A stretch of 9,684 nucleotides of DNA, from assembly GCA_903924715.1 (NCBI GenBank), contig CAIYCP010000593.1:1-9684 (forward strand), written 5' to 3'. This stretch comes from an uncultured beta proteobacterium. Lineage in GTDB: Bacteria; Pseudomonadota; Gammaproteobacteria; Burkholderiales; Burkholderiaceae_B. Position numbers and translations under genes: made by a program. Position 1 is the first letter of the stretch. Each line of letters starts with the position of its first letter. The notes beneath the pieces are model-generated. The model ran no database searches. It was not told the DNA's origin and saw only the letters and a list, made by a program, of their open reading frames with translations. Below are positions 1 to 7,092 of this stretch, in pieces.

Positions 1-859
1 CAATCGCAGCCGCAACAAATACAGAAGAATAGATACCAAACCAAATACCAATGGTGAGTGCGAGCGCAAAGTAATGCAGTGTCGGGCCGCCAAAAATGAG
101 CATGGCCATGACCATCATTTGTGTGCTGCCGTGGGTGATGATCGTGCGCGAAATCGTCTGCGTAATTGCGCCATTAATGACCTCGGCCACCGGCATATTG
201 CGCTCTTTGCGAAAGTTTTCACGAATCCGATCCATGATCACCACCGACTCGTTCACTGAATAGCCCAAGACGGCCAGCACACCTGCTAGAACTGAAAGTG
301 AAAATTCCCAGCCAAAAAAAGCAAAGAATCCCAAAATGATGATGACGTCGTGCAAGTTTGCTAGCACGCCTGCGACTGCAAACTTCCATTCAAAGCGAAT
401 CGCAAGGTAGAGCACGATACCGATAATGACGAACAGTAAGGCCAGCAAGCCATTTTCAACGAGTTCACGGCCAACCTGAGGCCCGACAAATTCAACGCGG
501 CGCAAGTCAGCGGTAGCGTCAGCGGCTTTCAGCGCCTTCATGACCGTTTCGCTTTGCGTCGTCGAGCTTTGGCCAGGCGTCAAAGGCAGGCGAATCATGA
601 GGTCGCGAGAGGTGCCAAAATTTTGCACTTGAAAATCGGTATAGCCTAAGCCGGACACCACATTACGCACTTGCTCGAGGGGTGCAGACTGGGTGTAGTT
701 GACTTCCATCACGGTGCCGCCGGTAAATTCGATCGACAGGTGAAAGCCGCGTGTCACGATAAAGAACACGGCGAGAACGAAGGTAATAAAGCTAATCGCG
801 TTTAAGATCAACGCGTGGCGCATGAAAGGGATCGTGCGACCGATTCTGAAAAATTCCAT
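1..859 (-). CDS. secF: SecF, protein translocase subunit (3' end cut by window edge)
   Basis: SecF is an inner-membrane partner of SecD. Together they use the proton motive force to help pull proteins out of the SecYEG channel on the periplasmic side. I translated the minus strand from the ATG at 859; 286 residues are visible before the window ends, against a usual 310-320, so only the last membrane segment and tail are missing. Residues 15-36 form the first membrane segment. The family motif IEFTGGT is at residues 43-49 and VEFVGPQVG at 122-130. Membrane segments follow at about 137-155, 160-182 and 186-207. The fourth-segment motif reads GYSVNES then MDRIREN; Glu204 stands where E. coli SecF has an Asp. 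No clear Shine-Dalgarno precedes the ATG. It lies 69 bases after secD and is surely in the same operon. Confidence 0.96.
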   Translation of the reverse strand, partial: MEFFRIGRTIPFMRHALILNAISFITFVLAVFFIVTRGFHLSIEFTGGTVMEVNYTQSAPLEQVRNVVSGLGYTDFQVQNFGTSRDLMIRLPLTPGQSSTTQSETVMKALKAADATADLRRVEFVGPQVGRELVENGLLALLFVIIGIVLYLAIRFEWKFAVAGVLANLHDVIIILGFFAFFGWEFSLSVLAGVLAVLGYSVNESVVIMDRIRENFRKERNMPVAEVINGAITQTISRTIITHGSTQMMVMAMLIFGGPTLHYFALALTIGIWFGIYSSVFVAAAI

Positions 860-928
860 GATCTTTTATGTACTAAGCAATTGCTGACAAAGCGGTTGCT
901 TTGCCAAGCGTGAAGTTCAATCCTACAG
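860..928 (-). other. secD-secF spacer with small hairpin
   Basis: The spacer contains a perfect six-base stem with a four-base loop (plus-strand CAAAGC-GGTT-GCTTTG, 888-903). A competing stem pairs AAGCAA (875-880) with TTGCTT (896-901), so the two cannot form together. On the transcribed strand no T-run follows, so it is not an obvious terminator. It lies just before a secF start that lacks a clear ribosome binding site. A chance origin is quite possible. Confidence 0.3.
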
Positions 929-2797
929 TCAGTCTTTTGGTTTCCAGACAGTGCCAATCGAAATCGACTGGAGTTTCTTTTGACGGCCGTACCAAAGGTT
1001 CGCCAAGGCGCGTACACCCACGACCGAGGTAAACATTGAGGTCAAAATACCCAGGCAATGCACTACCGCAAAGCCGCGCACCGGGCCAGAGCCAAACACC
1101 AATAGCGCTACACCAACGATCAGCGTTGTTAAGTTTGAATCAAGAATCGTGCCCCAGGCGCGTTCAAACCCAAGATTAATCGCTTGTTGTGGTGCCTCGC
1201 CATTGCGAAGCTCTTCGCGGATACGCTCATTAATCAGCACGTTGGCATCGATCGCCATACCAAGCGTGAGCGCAATTGCGGCAATGCCAGGCAGAGTCAG
1301 GGTGGCTTGCAGCATGGATAAGATTGCGAGCAGCATCAGCACGTTCAGTGCCAGACCTACGGTTGAGAATGCACCAAACAGCTGATAGTAGATCAGCATA
1401 AAAATGGCGATCGCAATAAAACCATAAAGCGTTGAGTTAAAGCCTTTGGCAATATTTTCAGCGCCTAAGCTTGGACCAATCGTGCGTTCTTCGATAATCT
1501 CCATGGGGGCGGCAAGCGAGCCTGCACGCAGCAGCAAGGCGGTATCGGCCGCCTCTTCAGCAGACATGCTGCCTGAGATTTGTACTTGACCACCCGGGAT
1601 CTCTCCACGAATCACCGGAGCGGTGACGACTTCGCCGCGACCTTTTTCAAACAACAAAATGGCCATTCGTTTGCCAACGTTGTCGCGTGTGACATCGCGA
1701 AAAATTCGGGCGCCTTTTGAATCGAGCGTGAGGTGTACGGCGGCTTGTTGCGACTGGTTGTCGCGGCCCGCTTGCGCATCCTGCAAATTTTCACCCGTTA
1801 AGATCACTTGGCGGCGAAGCAATAGTGGACGACCATCACGATCTTGATAGCGTTCAAGGCCAAAGGGGACGGTGCCAGCGGCTAGGGCGCTGGTCGCCGC
1901 GGGCGAGTCGTCAACCATGCGAATTTCTAGCGTGGCTGTGCGGCCTAATATATCTTTGGCTTTTGCGACATCTTGTACGCCAGGCAGCTGTACGACGATG
2001 CGATCTGCGCCCTGTTGCTGAATGACGGGCTCGGCGACGCCTAATTCATTAATACGATTGTGCAGGGTGGTGATGTTTTGCTTCAGTGCGTTGGCTTGCA
2101 CGGCGGTGATTGCCGCCTGGCTGAGTGTGCCAACGATTTGTTGCCGATCACCCTCAGCGCGCTCAAGCATTTGCAGGTCAGGATTACGTGTGCGCAGGGT
2201 ATTAATGGCGCGGTCGCGGTTCGCTGTACTTGAAAACGACAGGATGACGGACATGGCACTGCGCTCGATGCCGGTATTCTCAATTTTTTGATCGCGTAGC
2301 GCTGCGCGCAGATCGGTGACCAGAGAGTCGTAGCGGGCAGTGAGCGCACCTTGCATATCGACCTGTAACAAAAAGTGCACGCCACCACGTAAATCAAGTC
2401 CAAGGTACATTGGGTGTGCGCCAATCGCGCTGAGCCAACTTGGCGATGCCGGGAGCAAGTTCAGTGCAACGGTATAGGCCGCATCGGCGGCATTTGGGTT
2501 CAGCGCTTTTTCGATCGTATCGCGCGCTAGAATTTGTTGATCCGTATTGGCAAAACGCACGCGTACCGTACCGACCGGACCATTTTGCTCGAAGGCAGCC
2601 CCAGAGCTTACAAGGCCCGCTTTTTTCAAGATGTCTTGGGCGCGATCAAGCATGCCCACATCAAGTTTCAGGGTTGATTTTGCACTTGAAATCTGCACGG
2701 CAGGCGATTCGCCATACAGATTAGGGAGCGTATAGAGAAGGCCGATCACAACCGCGACCAGCACCGTCAGGTATTTCCAAATAGGATAGCGGTTCAT
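929..2797 (-). CDS. secD: SecD, protein translocase subunit
   Basis: SecD is the larger subunit of the SecDF-YajC complex, an inner-membrane RND-like protein that drives late steps of Sec export with the proton gradient. The 622 residues match the family length (E. coli 615). A first membrane segment lies at residues 8-27. The large periplasmic domain follows, with GLDLRGGVHFLLQVDM at 133-148 and a typical VIQQQGADRIVVQLPG block at 258-273. The C-terminal membrane domain runs from about 452 to 602 with five segments. The motif GMAIDANVLINERIREEL at 513-530 contains Asp517, equivalent to the proton-pathway Asp519 of E. coli SecD. The ATG start matches the family N-terminus, though the upstream bases show no strong ribosome binding site. 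Genes yajC and secF flank it in the same direction. Confidence 0.98.
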   Translation of the reverse strand: MNRYPIWKYLTVLVAVVIGLLYTLPNLYGESPAVQISSAKSTLKLDVGMLDRAQDILKKAGLVSSGAAFEQNGPVGTVRVRFANTDQQILARDTIEKALNPNAADAAYTVALNLLPASPSWLSAIGAHPMYLGLDLRGGVHFLLQVDMQGALTARYDSLVTDLRAALRDQKIENTGIERSAMSVILSFSSTANRDRAINTLRTRNPDLQMLERAEGDRQQIVGTLSQAAITAVQANALKQNITTLHNRINELGVAEPVIQQQGADRIVVQLPGVQDVAKAKDILGRTATLEIRMVDDSPAATSALAAGTVPFGLERYQDRDGRPLLLRRQVILTGENLQDAQAGRDNQSQQAAVHLTLDSKGARIFRDVTRDNVGKRMAILLFEKGRGEVVTAPVIRGEIPGGQVQISGSMSAEEAADTALLLRAGSLAAPMEIIEERTIGPSLGAENIAKGFNSTLYGFIAIAIFMLIYYQLFGAFSTVGLALNVLMLLAILSMLQATLTLPGIAAIALTLGMAIDANVLINERIREELRNGEAPQQAINLGFERAWGTILDSNLTTLIVGVALLVFGSGPVRGFAVVHCLGILTSMFTSVVGVRALANLWYGRQKKLQSISIGTVWKPKD

Positions 2798-2861
2798 TGC
2801 CGACTGAGATCAGAAAAGGTTTGACCCCGAGGCAACATGCGACGGGGGTTGATCAAAATTA
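2798..2861 (-). other. yajC-secD spacer with GC hairpin
   Basis: ACCCC (2824-2828) can pair with GGGGT (2845-2849), extended by weaker G-T and T-A pairs, around a 16-base loop. In the direction of transcription it lies after yajC and is followed by a pyrimidine-rich but broken stretch (CCTTTTCTGATCTC) before the secD ATG. It could be a weak attenuator or an mRNA-processing/stability element; structure is seen, function is a guess. Confidence 0.3.
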
Positions 2862-3203
2862 TTACAGCGCTTTGATCGTGCCTTTAGGCAGCACAGTTGC
2901 GACAGACGCTTTTTGCATCACAACTTCGATTGGCGTGTTGCTGTGCTCAGAAATTTCGATGGTGACATAGCTGTCGCTGACTTTGCTGACTTTGCCAAGC
3001 AAGCCACCTGCACAGATGACCTCGTCGCCTTTTGCCAGGGCGGCCAACAGCGCTTTGTGCTCTTTTTGGCGTTTCATTTGTGGACGAATCATTAAAAAGT
3101 AGAGCACCACAAACATCAAAACGATAGGGGCCATACCCATCAACGAACTGGCGGTGTCAGCGGCTTGAGCCAGCACGATGCTGGAAATTGTCTGAGCAGA
3201 CAT
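2862..3203 (-). CDS. yajC: YajC, Sec translocon accessory subunit
   Basis: YajC is a small single-span inner-membrane protein that associates with SecDF and SecYEG; it is not essential in E. coli. The chosen start at 3203 gives 113 residues, close to the family size of about 110. It is supported by a good ribosome binding site (AAAGGAG, six bases before the ATG). A longer reading frame starting at 3284 would overlap the end of tgt and add 27 unrelated residues, so I rejected it. The membrane segment is at about residues 22-39 and is followed by the family signature FLMIRPQMKRQKEH at 36-49. The soluble YajC domain, with the GDEVICAGGLLGKV block, completes the protein. It sits 32 bases after tgt and 64 bases before secD, the usual proteobacterial order. 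Confidence 0.97.
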   Translation of the reverse strand: MSAQTISSIVLAQAADTASSLMGMAPIVLMFVVLYFLMIRPQMKRQKEHKALLAALAKGDEVICAGGLLGKVSKVSDSYVTIEISEHSNTPIEVVMQKASVATVLPKGTIKAL

Positions 3204-3209
3204 TAAGGT

Positions 3210-3216
3210 CTCCTTT
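3210..3216 (-). promoter_or_regulatory. Ribosome binding site of yajC
   Basis: Minus-strand AAAGGAG lies six bases before the ATG at 3203. It is the clearest Shine-Dalgarno in the left cluster and decides between the 113-residue YajC start and the longer reading frame that begins at 3284. Confidence 0.85.
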
Positions 3217-3235
3217 AGTAAATGTGAAACGCTGG

Positions 3236-4420
3236 CTATTGTACCGACTTGGTGGCGCGATCTCTTGTAAATTGTGCCCGCCAAGCTTGAAAACTGCCAT
3301 TCTCTATGGCTTGGCGCATTTCGGCCATGATTGTCAGGTAAAAATGAAGGTTATGGACCGTATTTAGACGCGAACCAGTGATTTCGTTCGATTTTTGCAG
3401 ATGATGCAGATAAGACAGCGAAAAGTTCTTGCAAGTGTGGCAAGTGCAGCTGGGGTCAAGTGGCAAGATATCGTCGCGGTATTGAGCGTTGCGAATTTTG
3501 ACATCACCAAAACGGGTAAAAAGCCAGCCGTTGCGTGCGTTACGGGTCGGCATGACGCAGTCGAACATGTCGATGCCCTGTGCCACGCCTTGTACTAAGT
3601 CTTCAGGGGTGCCGACTCCCATTAAATAGCGCGGTGCGTTTGCCGGAAGCCGTGGTGCGACGTGGGCAAGTATCCGCATCATGTCTTCTTTTGGTTCGCC
3701 CACCGACAGCCCGCCGATGGCGTAGCCATGAAAGCCAATCTCTTTTAGTCCCTCGAGCGATTCGTCGCGTAAATTTTCGAACATCCCACCTTGAACGATC
3801 CCAAAAAGCGCATTGGGGTTGTTGAGGGCATCAAAACTTTCGCGCGAACGTCTGGCCCAGCGCAAGGACATCCGCATCGAAACGGCAGCTTCTTCAGGCG
3901 TCGCCGGGCGATCGTTGATCATGTAAGGCGTACATTCATCAAAGACCATGGCGATATCTGAATTCAGCTCGGTTTGGATACGCATCGACTCTTCAGGTGT
4001 TAAAAAGAGTCGCGCCCCGTCAATCGGCGAGGCAAACTTGACACCTTCTTCGGTGATTTTGCGCATCCCTTGCAAACTAAATACCTGAAAGCCGCCTGAG
4101 TCGGTGAGCAAGGGCTGATGCCATTGCATAAATCCATGCAAGCCGCCATGCTTGGCAATGACTTCAGTGCCTGGGCGTAGCCATAGGTGAAAGGTATTGC
4201 CCAGCACAATCTGTGAGCCGACTTCGATCAGTTCGTGCGGCATCATGGCTTTGACGGTGCCATAGGTGCCAACTGGCATAAAAATCGGTGTGTCTACTAT
4301 GCCATGGTTGAGCGTCATGCGTCCCCGTCGTGCCAGGCCATCGGTGGCCAGTAGCTCAAAACCGAGCCCGGTTTGACTTGTGGGCTGAGCAGAGGTGTGT
4401 GCCGGCGTGGGGGTTGTCAC
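3236..4420 (-). CDS. tgt: Queuine tRNA-ribosyltransferase (tRNA-guanine transglycosylase)
   Basis: Tgt swaps guanine at position 34 of tRNAs with GUN anticodons (Asp, Asn, His, Tyr) for preQ1, a cytoplasmic step in queuosine synthesis. The protein has 394 residues, slightly longer than E. coli (375). The FELLATDGLARRGR block at 21-34 marks the family N-terminus, and residues 1-18 are an extra Thr/Pro/Ala/Gln-rich stretch. Asp107 in LTDSGGFQVFS is the conserved general base. GIVQGG is at 207-212. The catalytic nucleophile is Asp287 in GIDMFDCVMPTRNARNG. The zinc site is Cys325, Cys327, Cys330 and His356. The start is GTG; its first bases overlap the queA stop as GTGA, implying translational coupling, and only a weak GGA lies upstream. 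The next in-frame ATG (Met35) is inside the conserved core, so the GTG is the best start. Confidence 0.98.
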   Translation of the reverse strand: MTTPTPAHTSAQPTSQTGLGFELLATDGLARRGRMTLNHGIVDTPIFMPVGTYGTVKAMMPHELIEVGSQIVLGNTFHLWLRPGTEVIAKHGGLHGFMQWHQPLLTDSGGFQVFSLQGMRKITEEGVKFASPIDGARLFLTPEESMRIQTELNSDIAMVFDECTPYMINDRPATPEEAAVSMRMSLRWARRSRESFDALNNPNALFGIVQGGMFENLRDESLEGLKEIGFHGYAIGGLSVGEPKEDMMRILAHVAPRLPANAPRYLMGVGTPEDLVQGVAQGIDMFDCVMPTRNARNGWLFTRFGDVKIRNAQYRDDILPLDPSCTCHTCKNFSLSYLHHLQKSNEITGSRLNTVHNLHFYLTIMAEMRQAIENGSFQAWRAQFTRDRATKSVQ

Positions 4421-5481
4421 AGTGTAGGATTCCGTTCAAGAAACATGGCGTCGCCATAACTAAAAAATCGATAACGCTCACGGATGGCATGTTGGTAAGC
4501 GCCACGCATCTGTTCTAGGCCGATGAAAGCCGACACTAACATTAATAGTGTCGATTGGGGCAAGTGAAAGTTTGTAATCATCGCGTCAATGACTTGGTAG
4601 TTAAAGCCCGGGGTAATAAATAACCGAGTGTCTCCCGACTGGGGGTGCGTCAGTGCTGGCGATAGCTTGGCCGCACTTTCAAGCGCACGCACACTGGTCG
4701 TGCCCACCGCAATGACACGGCCTCCTAGGCTGCGCGCGCGCGCGATGGCTTCGATCGTGTTTTGCGGCACGGTGTAGCGTTCAGCGTGCATGACGTGCTC
4801 GGCGAGGGTCTGAACGCGCACTGGTTGAAAGGTGCCAGCCCCCACGTGCAAGGTCACAAAGGCCCGTGCAATGCCCGCCTGATCAAGTTGTTCAAACATC
4901 GTCTGATCAAAATGCAGCCCCGCAGTGGGCGCCGCGACCGCACCCGGATCTCGCGCGTAAATCGTCTGGTAACGTTGGATATCCGCTTCATCGGGTTGAT
5001 GCGTGATGTAGGGTGGTAAGGGCGTGGCGCCAAACTCATCCAGCAATTCAAGAATGGGTCGCTCAAATTCGAGCGCAAAGAGGTCCTCTTCGCGGCCGAG
5101 TATCCGGGCATTAAAGGCCTCGGCGAGACGCAAGGCGCTGCCAGGAGCGGGTGATTTGCTTGAGCGGATATGCGCCAAGGCCTGATCAACGGCAGTGACA
5201 CGCTCGATGAGCACTTCGACTTTGCCGCCTGTGGTCTTGTGGCCGAAGAGGCGGGCTTTGATCACACGTGTGTCGTTGAATACTAATAAATCATTGGGTC
5301 GCAACAAGCTGAGCAGATCGGTAAATAATTTGTCGTGCAGTTGACCGGTTTGATCACCGTGCAGCAATCGACTGGCCGTGCGTGTGGGCGCAGGCGTTTG
5401 CGCGATGAGCTCGCTTGGCAACGCGTAGTCAAAATCAGCAACGTTTAGTGGGGCGATCACGTTAATTCGGGTTCGTGGCAA
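4417..5481 (-). CDS. queA: S-adenosylmethionine:tRNA ribosyltransferase-isomerase
   Basis: QueA transfers and isomerises the ribosyl part of S-adenosylmethionine onto preQ1 in tRNA to give epoxyqueuosine, the step after Tgt. The 354 residues fit the family (E. coli 356). Signature blocks in order are VFNDTRVIKARLFG at 67-80, LPPYI at 155-159, PGAVAAPTAGLHF at 179-191, LHVGAGTFQPV at 211-221, GTTSVRALESA at 260-270, TNFHLPQSTLLMLVSAF at 303-319 and RFFSYGDAMF at 338-347. The start shown is TTG, directly preceded by an in-frame stop codon six codons upstream. A GTG at 5460 is an alternative that would remove seven residues. Neither has a clear ribosome binding site, and conserved sequence only begins near residue 14. 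It is the first gene of the queA-tgt-yajC-secDF cluster and diverges from dacB. Confidence 0.97.
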   Translation of the reverse strand: MPRTRINVIAPLNVADFDYALPSELIAQTPAPTRTASRLLHGDQTGQLHDKLFTDLLSLLRPNDLLVFNDTRVIKARLFGHKTTGGKVEVLIERVTAVDQALAHIRSSKSPAPGSALRLAEAFNARILGREEDLFALEFERPILELLDEFGATPLPPYITHQPDEADIQRYQTIYARDPGAVAAPTAGLHFDQTMFEQLDQAGIARAFVTLHVGAGTFQPVRVQTLAEHVMHAERYTVPQNTIEAIARARSLGGRVIAVGTTSVRALESAAKLSPALTHPQSGDTRLFITPGFNYQVIDAMITNFHLPQSTLLMLVSAFIGLEQMRGAYQHAIRERYRFFSYGDAMFLERNPTL

Positions 5482-5601
5482 ATTGTTAGGGTGTGTTCAA
5501 GCTGTTTTTGCAGCGTGAGCAAGGCGAGACCGCGCATTTTAAGCCTGTTGGGGTACTTTTTTTGTATGCTGTGGGTTGGCATCAAGAAACAGGCGACGGG
5601 A
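5482..5601. promoter_or_regulatory. Divergent queA / dacB promoter region
   Basis: This 120-base stretch separates the two oppositely oriented operons and must hold both promoters if dacB starts at 5602 or later. For queA, minus-strand TAAAAT (5536-5541) matches the -10 consensus at five of six positions and would leave a leader of about 48 bases, but I see no good -35. For dacB, plus-strand TATGCT (5565-5570) matches four of six and directly follows a run of seven T (5557-5563). A short hairpin, GCTG-TTTTTG-CAGC, occupies 5501-5514 in the queA leader. These boxes are suggestions by eye; only the existence of a divergent control region is well supported, by gene layout. Confidence 0.4.
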
Positions 5602-7092
5602 ATGACGGTTTTTCAGGCAGGCATACGTGTTCATTTAGCACCGTGGTGGAACAAGGCGGTCGTTTTGCTCAGACGGGTGGGGTGCGTAGTGGGGCTGAGC
5701 TGCTGTGCGGCCCTGGGCGCTATCAACGCCTGTGCGCAAACAGCGCTGCCACCTGAGCTGGCGCGTGCCTGGGCACAGACAAAACTGCCTGAGTCATCGT
5801 TATCCGTACTGGTTCAAGAAATCGGTGGGCCCCAGTTGTTTGCATTGGCACCCGAGTTGCCGCGCAACCCGGCCTCGGTCATGAAAATGGTGACCACCTA
5901 TGCGGCAGTTTCGCGTTTGGGCCCAAATTACACGTGGAACACGGATCTGTTGATTGGTCCGGATGCCAAGGTCTCAGAACAGGGTGTACTAAACGGTCCG
6001 CTATATATTCGGGCGGGTGGTGATCCCACCTTTTTGTTGCAAGATCTTTGGCGCTTGCTGCGCGATTTACGTCTGCGTGGCGTGCGTGAGATCCCAGGCA
6101 TCGTGATTGATCGATCCGTTTTTGGTGAGGTAACGATTGATCCAGGCGCCTTCGATGGTTCGGCCTATAGCCCGTATAACGCGAGCCCTGATGCTTTTAT
6201 GGTGGGCTTTGGCGCGGTGCGCCTAGTGTTTTCGCCAGATCCTGGCACGCGCAGTTGGAAGTCGTTTGTGGATCCACCCATGGAGGGTGTGCAAATAGAC
6301 GGTAACGTGCAATGGGTGGATGGCGTGTGCCCAGGCTCGCCCAATATCAGCACGGATATCATCATGACCGAGGGCGCAGTGAAGTTTCGTGTGTCGGGAA
6401 AGGCCTTTGGTTCGTGTGGCGAGTTTGACGTGTTTCGTCTTGCCTTTTCGCAACAAGAGTATGGTGCTCGCGTCTTGCGCTCGCTTTGGCAAGAACTTGG
6501 CGGTGTGATCACCGGACCTATTCGCAGTGGCACGATTCCTGCGTCATCGGTGATTGTGGCTTCGCATCAATCCCCACCACTGTCCGAGGCGATCCGTTTA
6601 ATCAATAAGCATAGTAACAACGTGATGACGCGAGTGTTGTTACTGACGATCGGTGCTGAGGCGGGCCGTCGTCCAGCCACCGTAGATGGTAGCGTTCAAG
6701 TTGCGCGAGAGATTTTGGCGCGCCAAGGTTTACCGATGCAGGGGATGGTGTTGGACAACGGTTCTGGCTTGTCGCGCAACGGTGTCGTGTCGGCCGCGAG
6801 TTTGGCGCAGATGCTACAGAAGGCGTGGGCGTCACCGGTCATGCCTGAGTATGTCGCTTCACTTTCCATTCTTGGCTCAGATGGCACTACGCGGAATCGT
6901 CTGCGTGATCCGTCAACCAAGTCAATGGCGCATTTAAAAACGGGTGCGTTGCGTGATGTGCGTTCAGTGGCGGGTTATGTTTGGGGCGCCAGCGGCAAAC
7001 GCTATGTGGTGGTGAGTATGGTGAATCATGAGCGTGCGCACGAAGCACGATCCTTTGAAAACGCATTGATCGCTTGGTTGGCTGCGCGATGA
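5602..7092 (+). CDS. dacB: D-alanyl-D-alanine carboxypeptidase/endopeptidase, PBP4 type
   Basis: This is a peptidase family S13 penicillin-binding protein. Such enzymes act in the periplasm, trimming the terminal D-Ala of peptidoglycan stem peptides and cutting D-Ala-mDAP cross-links. From the ATG at 5602 it has 496 residues (E. coli DacB 477). The active-site serine is Ser92 in NPASVMKM (SxxK, Lys95). The SxN motif is SNN at 338-340 and the KTG motif is at 446-448, so all three catalytic motifs are intact. DNGSGLSR, also typical, precedes the C-terminal part. The N-terminus is a signal peptide with likely cleavage after ACA (residue 45). The start is uncertain: the frame is open back to a GTG at 5491, an ATG at 5566 is possible, and a TTG at 5665 has a better ribosome binding site (AAGG at 5653) and would give a normal 24-residue signal peptide. 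The stop overlaps the next gene. Confidence 0.96.
   Translation: MTVFQAGIRVHLAPWWNKAVVLLRRVGCVVGLSCCAALGAINACAQTALPPELARAWAQTKLPESSLSVLVQEIGGPQLFALAPELPRNPASVMKMVTTYAAVSRLGPNYTWNTDLLIGPDAKVSEQGVLNGPLYIRAGGDPTFLLQDLWRLLRDLRLRGVREIPGIVIDRSVFGEVTIDPGAFDGSAYSPYNASPDAFMVGFGAVRLVFSPDPGTRSWKSFVDPPMEGVQIDGNVQWVDGVCPGSPNISTDIIMTEGAVKFRVSGKAFGSCGEFDVFRLAFSQQEYGARVLRSLWQELGGVITGPIRSGTIPASSVIVASHQSPPLSEAIRLINKHSNNVMTRVLLLTIGAEAGRRPATVDGSVQVAREILARQGLPMQGMVLDNGSGLSRNGVVSAASLAQMLQKAWASPVMPEYVASLSILGSDGTTRNRLRDPSTKSMAHLKTGALRDVRSVAGYVWGASGKRYVVVSMVNHERAHEARSFENALIAWLAAR

Noticed and set aside
2083..2424. Minus-strand open frame of 113 codons within secD.
   Set aside because: It overlaps the conserved SecD periplasmic domain in another frame and shows no family features.
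4732..4744. Alternating GC tract of 13 bases inside queA as a phase-variation repeat.
   Set aside because: It is short and simply encodes the ordinary residues Ala-Arg-Ala-Arg; the frame is intact and the gene is housekeeping.
5482..5540. Possible preQ1 riboswitch in front of queA, prompted by ACACCCTAAC in the leader.
   Set aside because: The 5' stem that should pair with the CCC segment is missing and the A-rich tail is on the wrong side, so the class I layout is not met.
5602..5740. DacB as a lipoprotein, because the signal peptide is rich in cysteine.
   Set aside because: The residues before the last cysteine (A-I-N-A) break the lipobox at the Asn, and the earlier V-G-L-S-C match sits in the wrong place for either plausible start. 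Ordinary cleavage after ACA fits better.
6165..6533. Minus-strand open frame of 122 codons within dacB.
   Set aside because: It lies wholly opposite a well-supported gene, has no recognisable motif, and its composition is that of the reverse reading of dacB.
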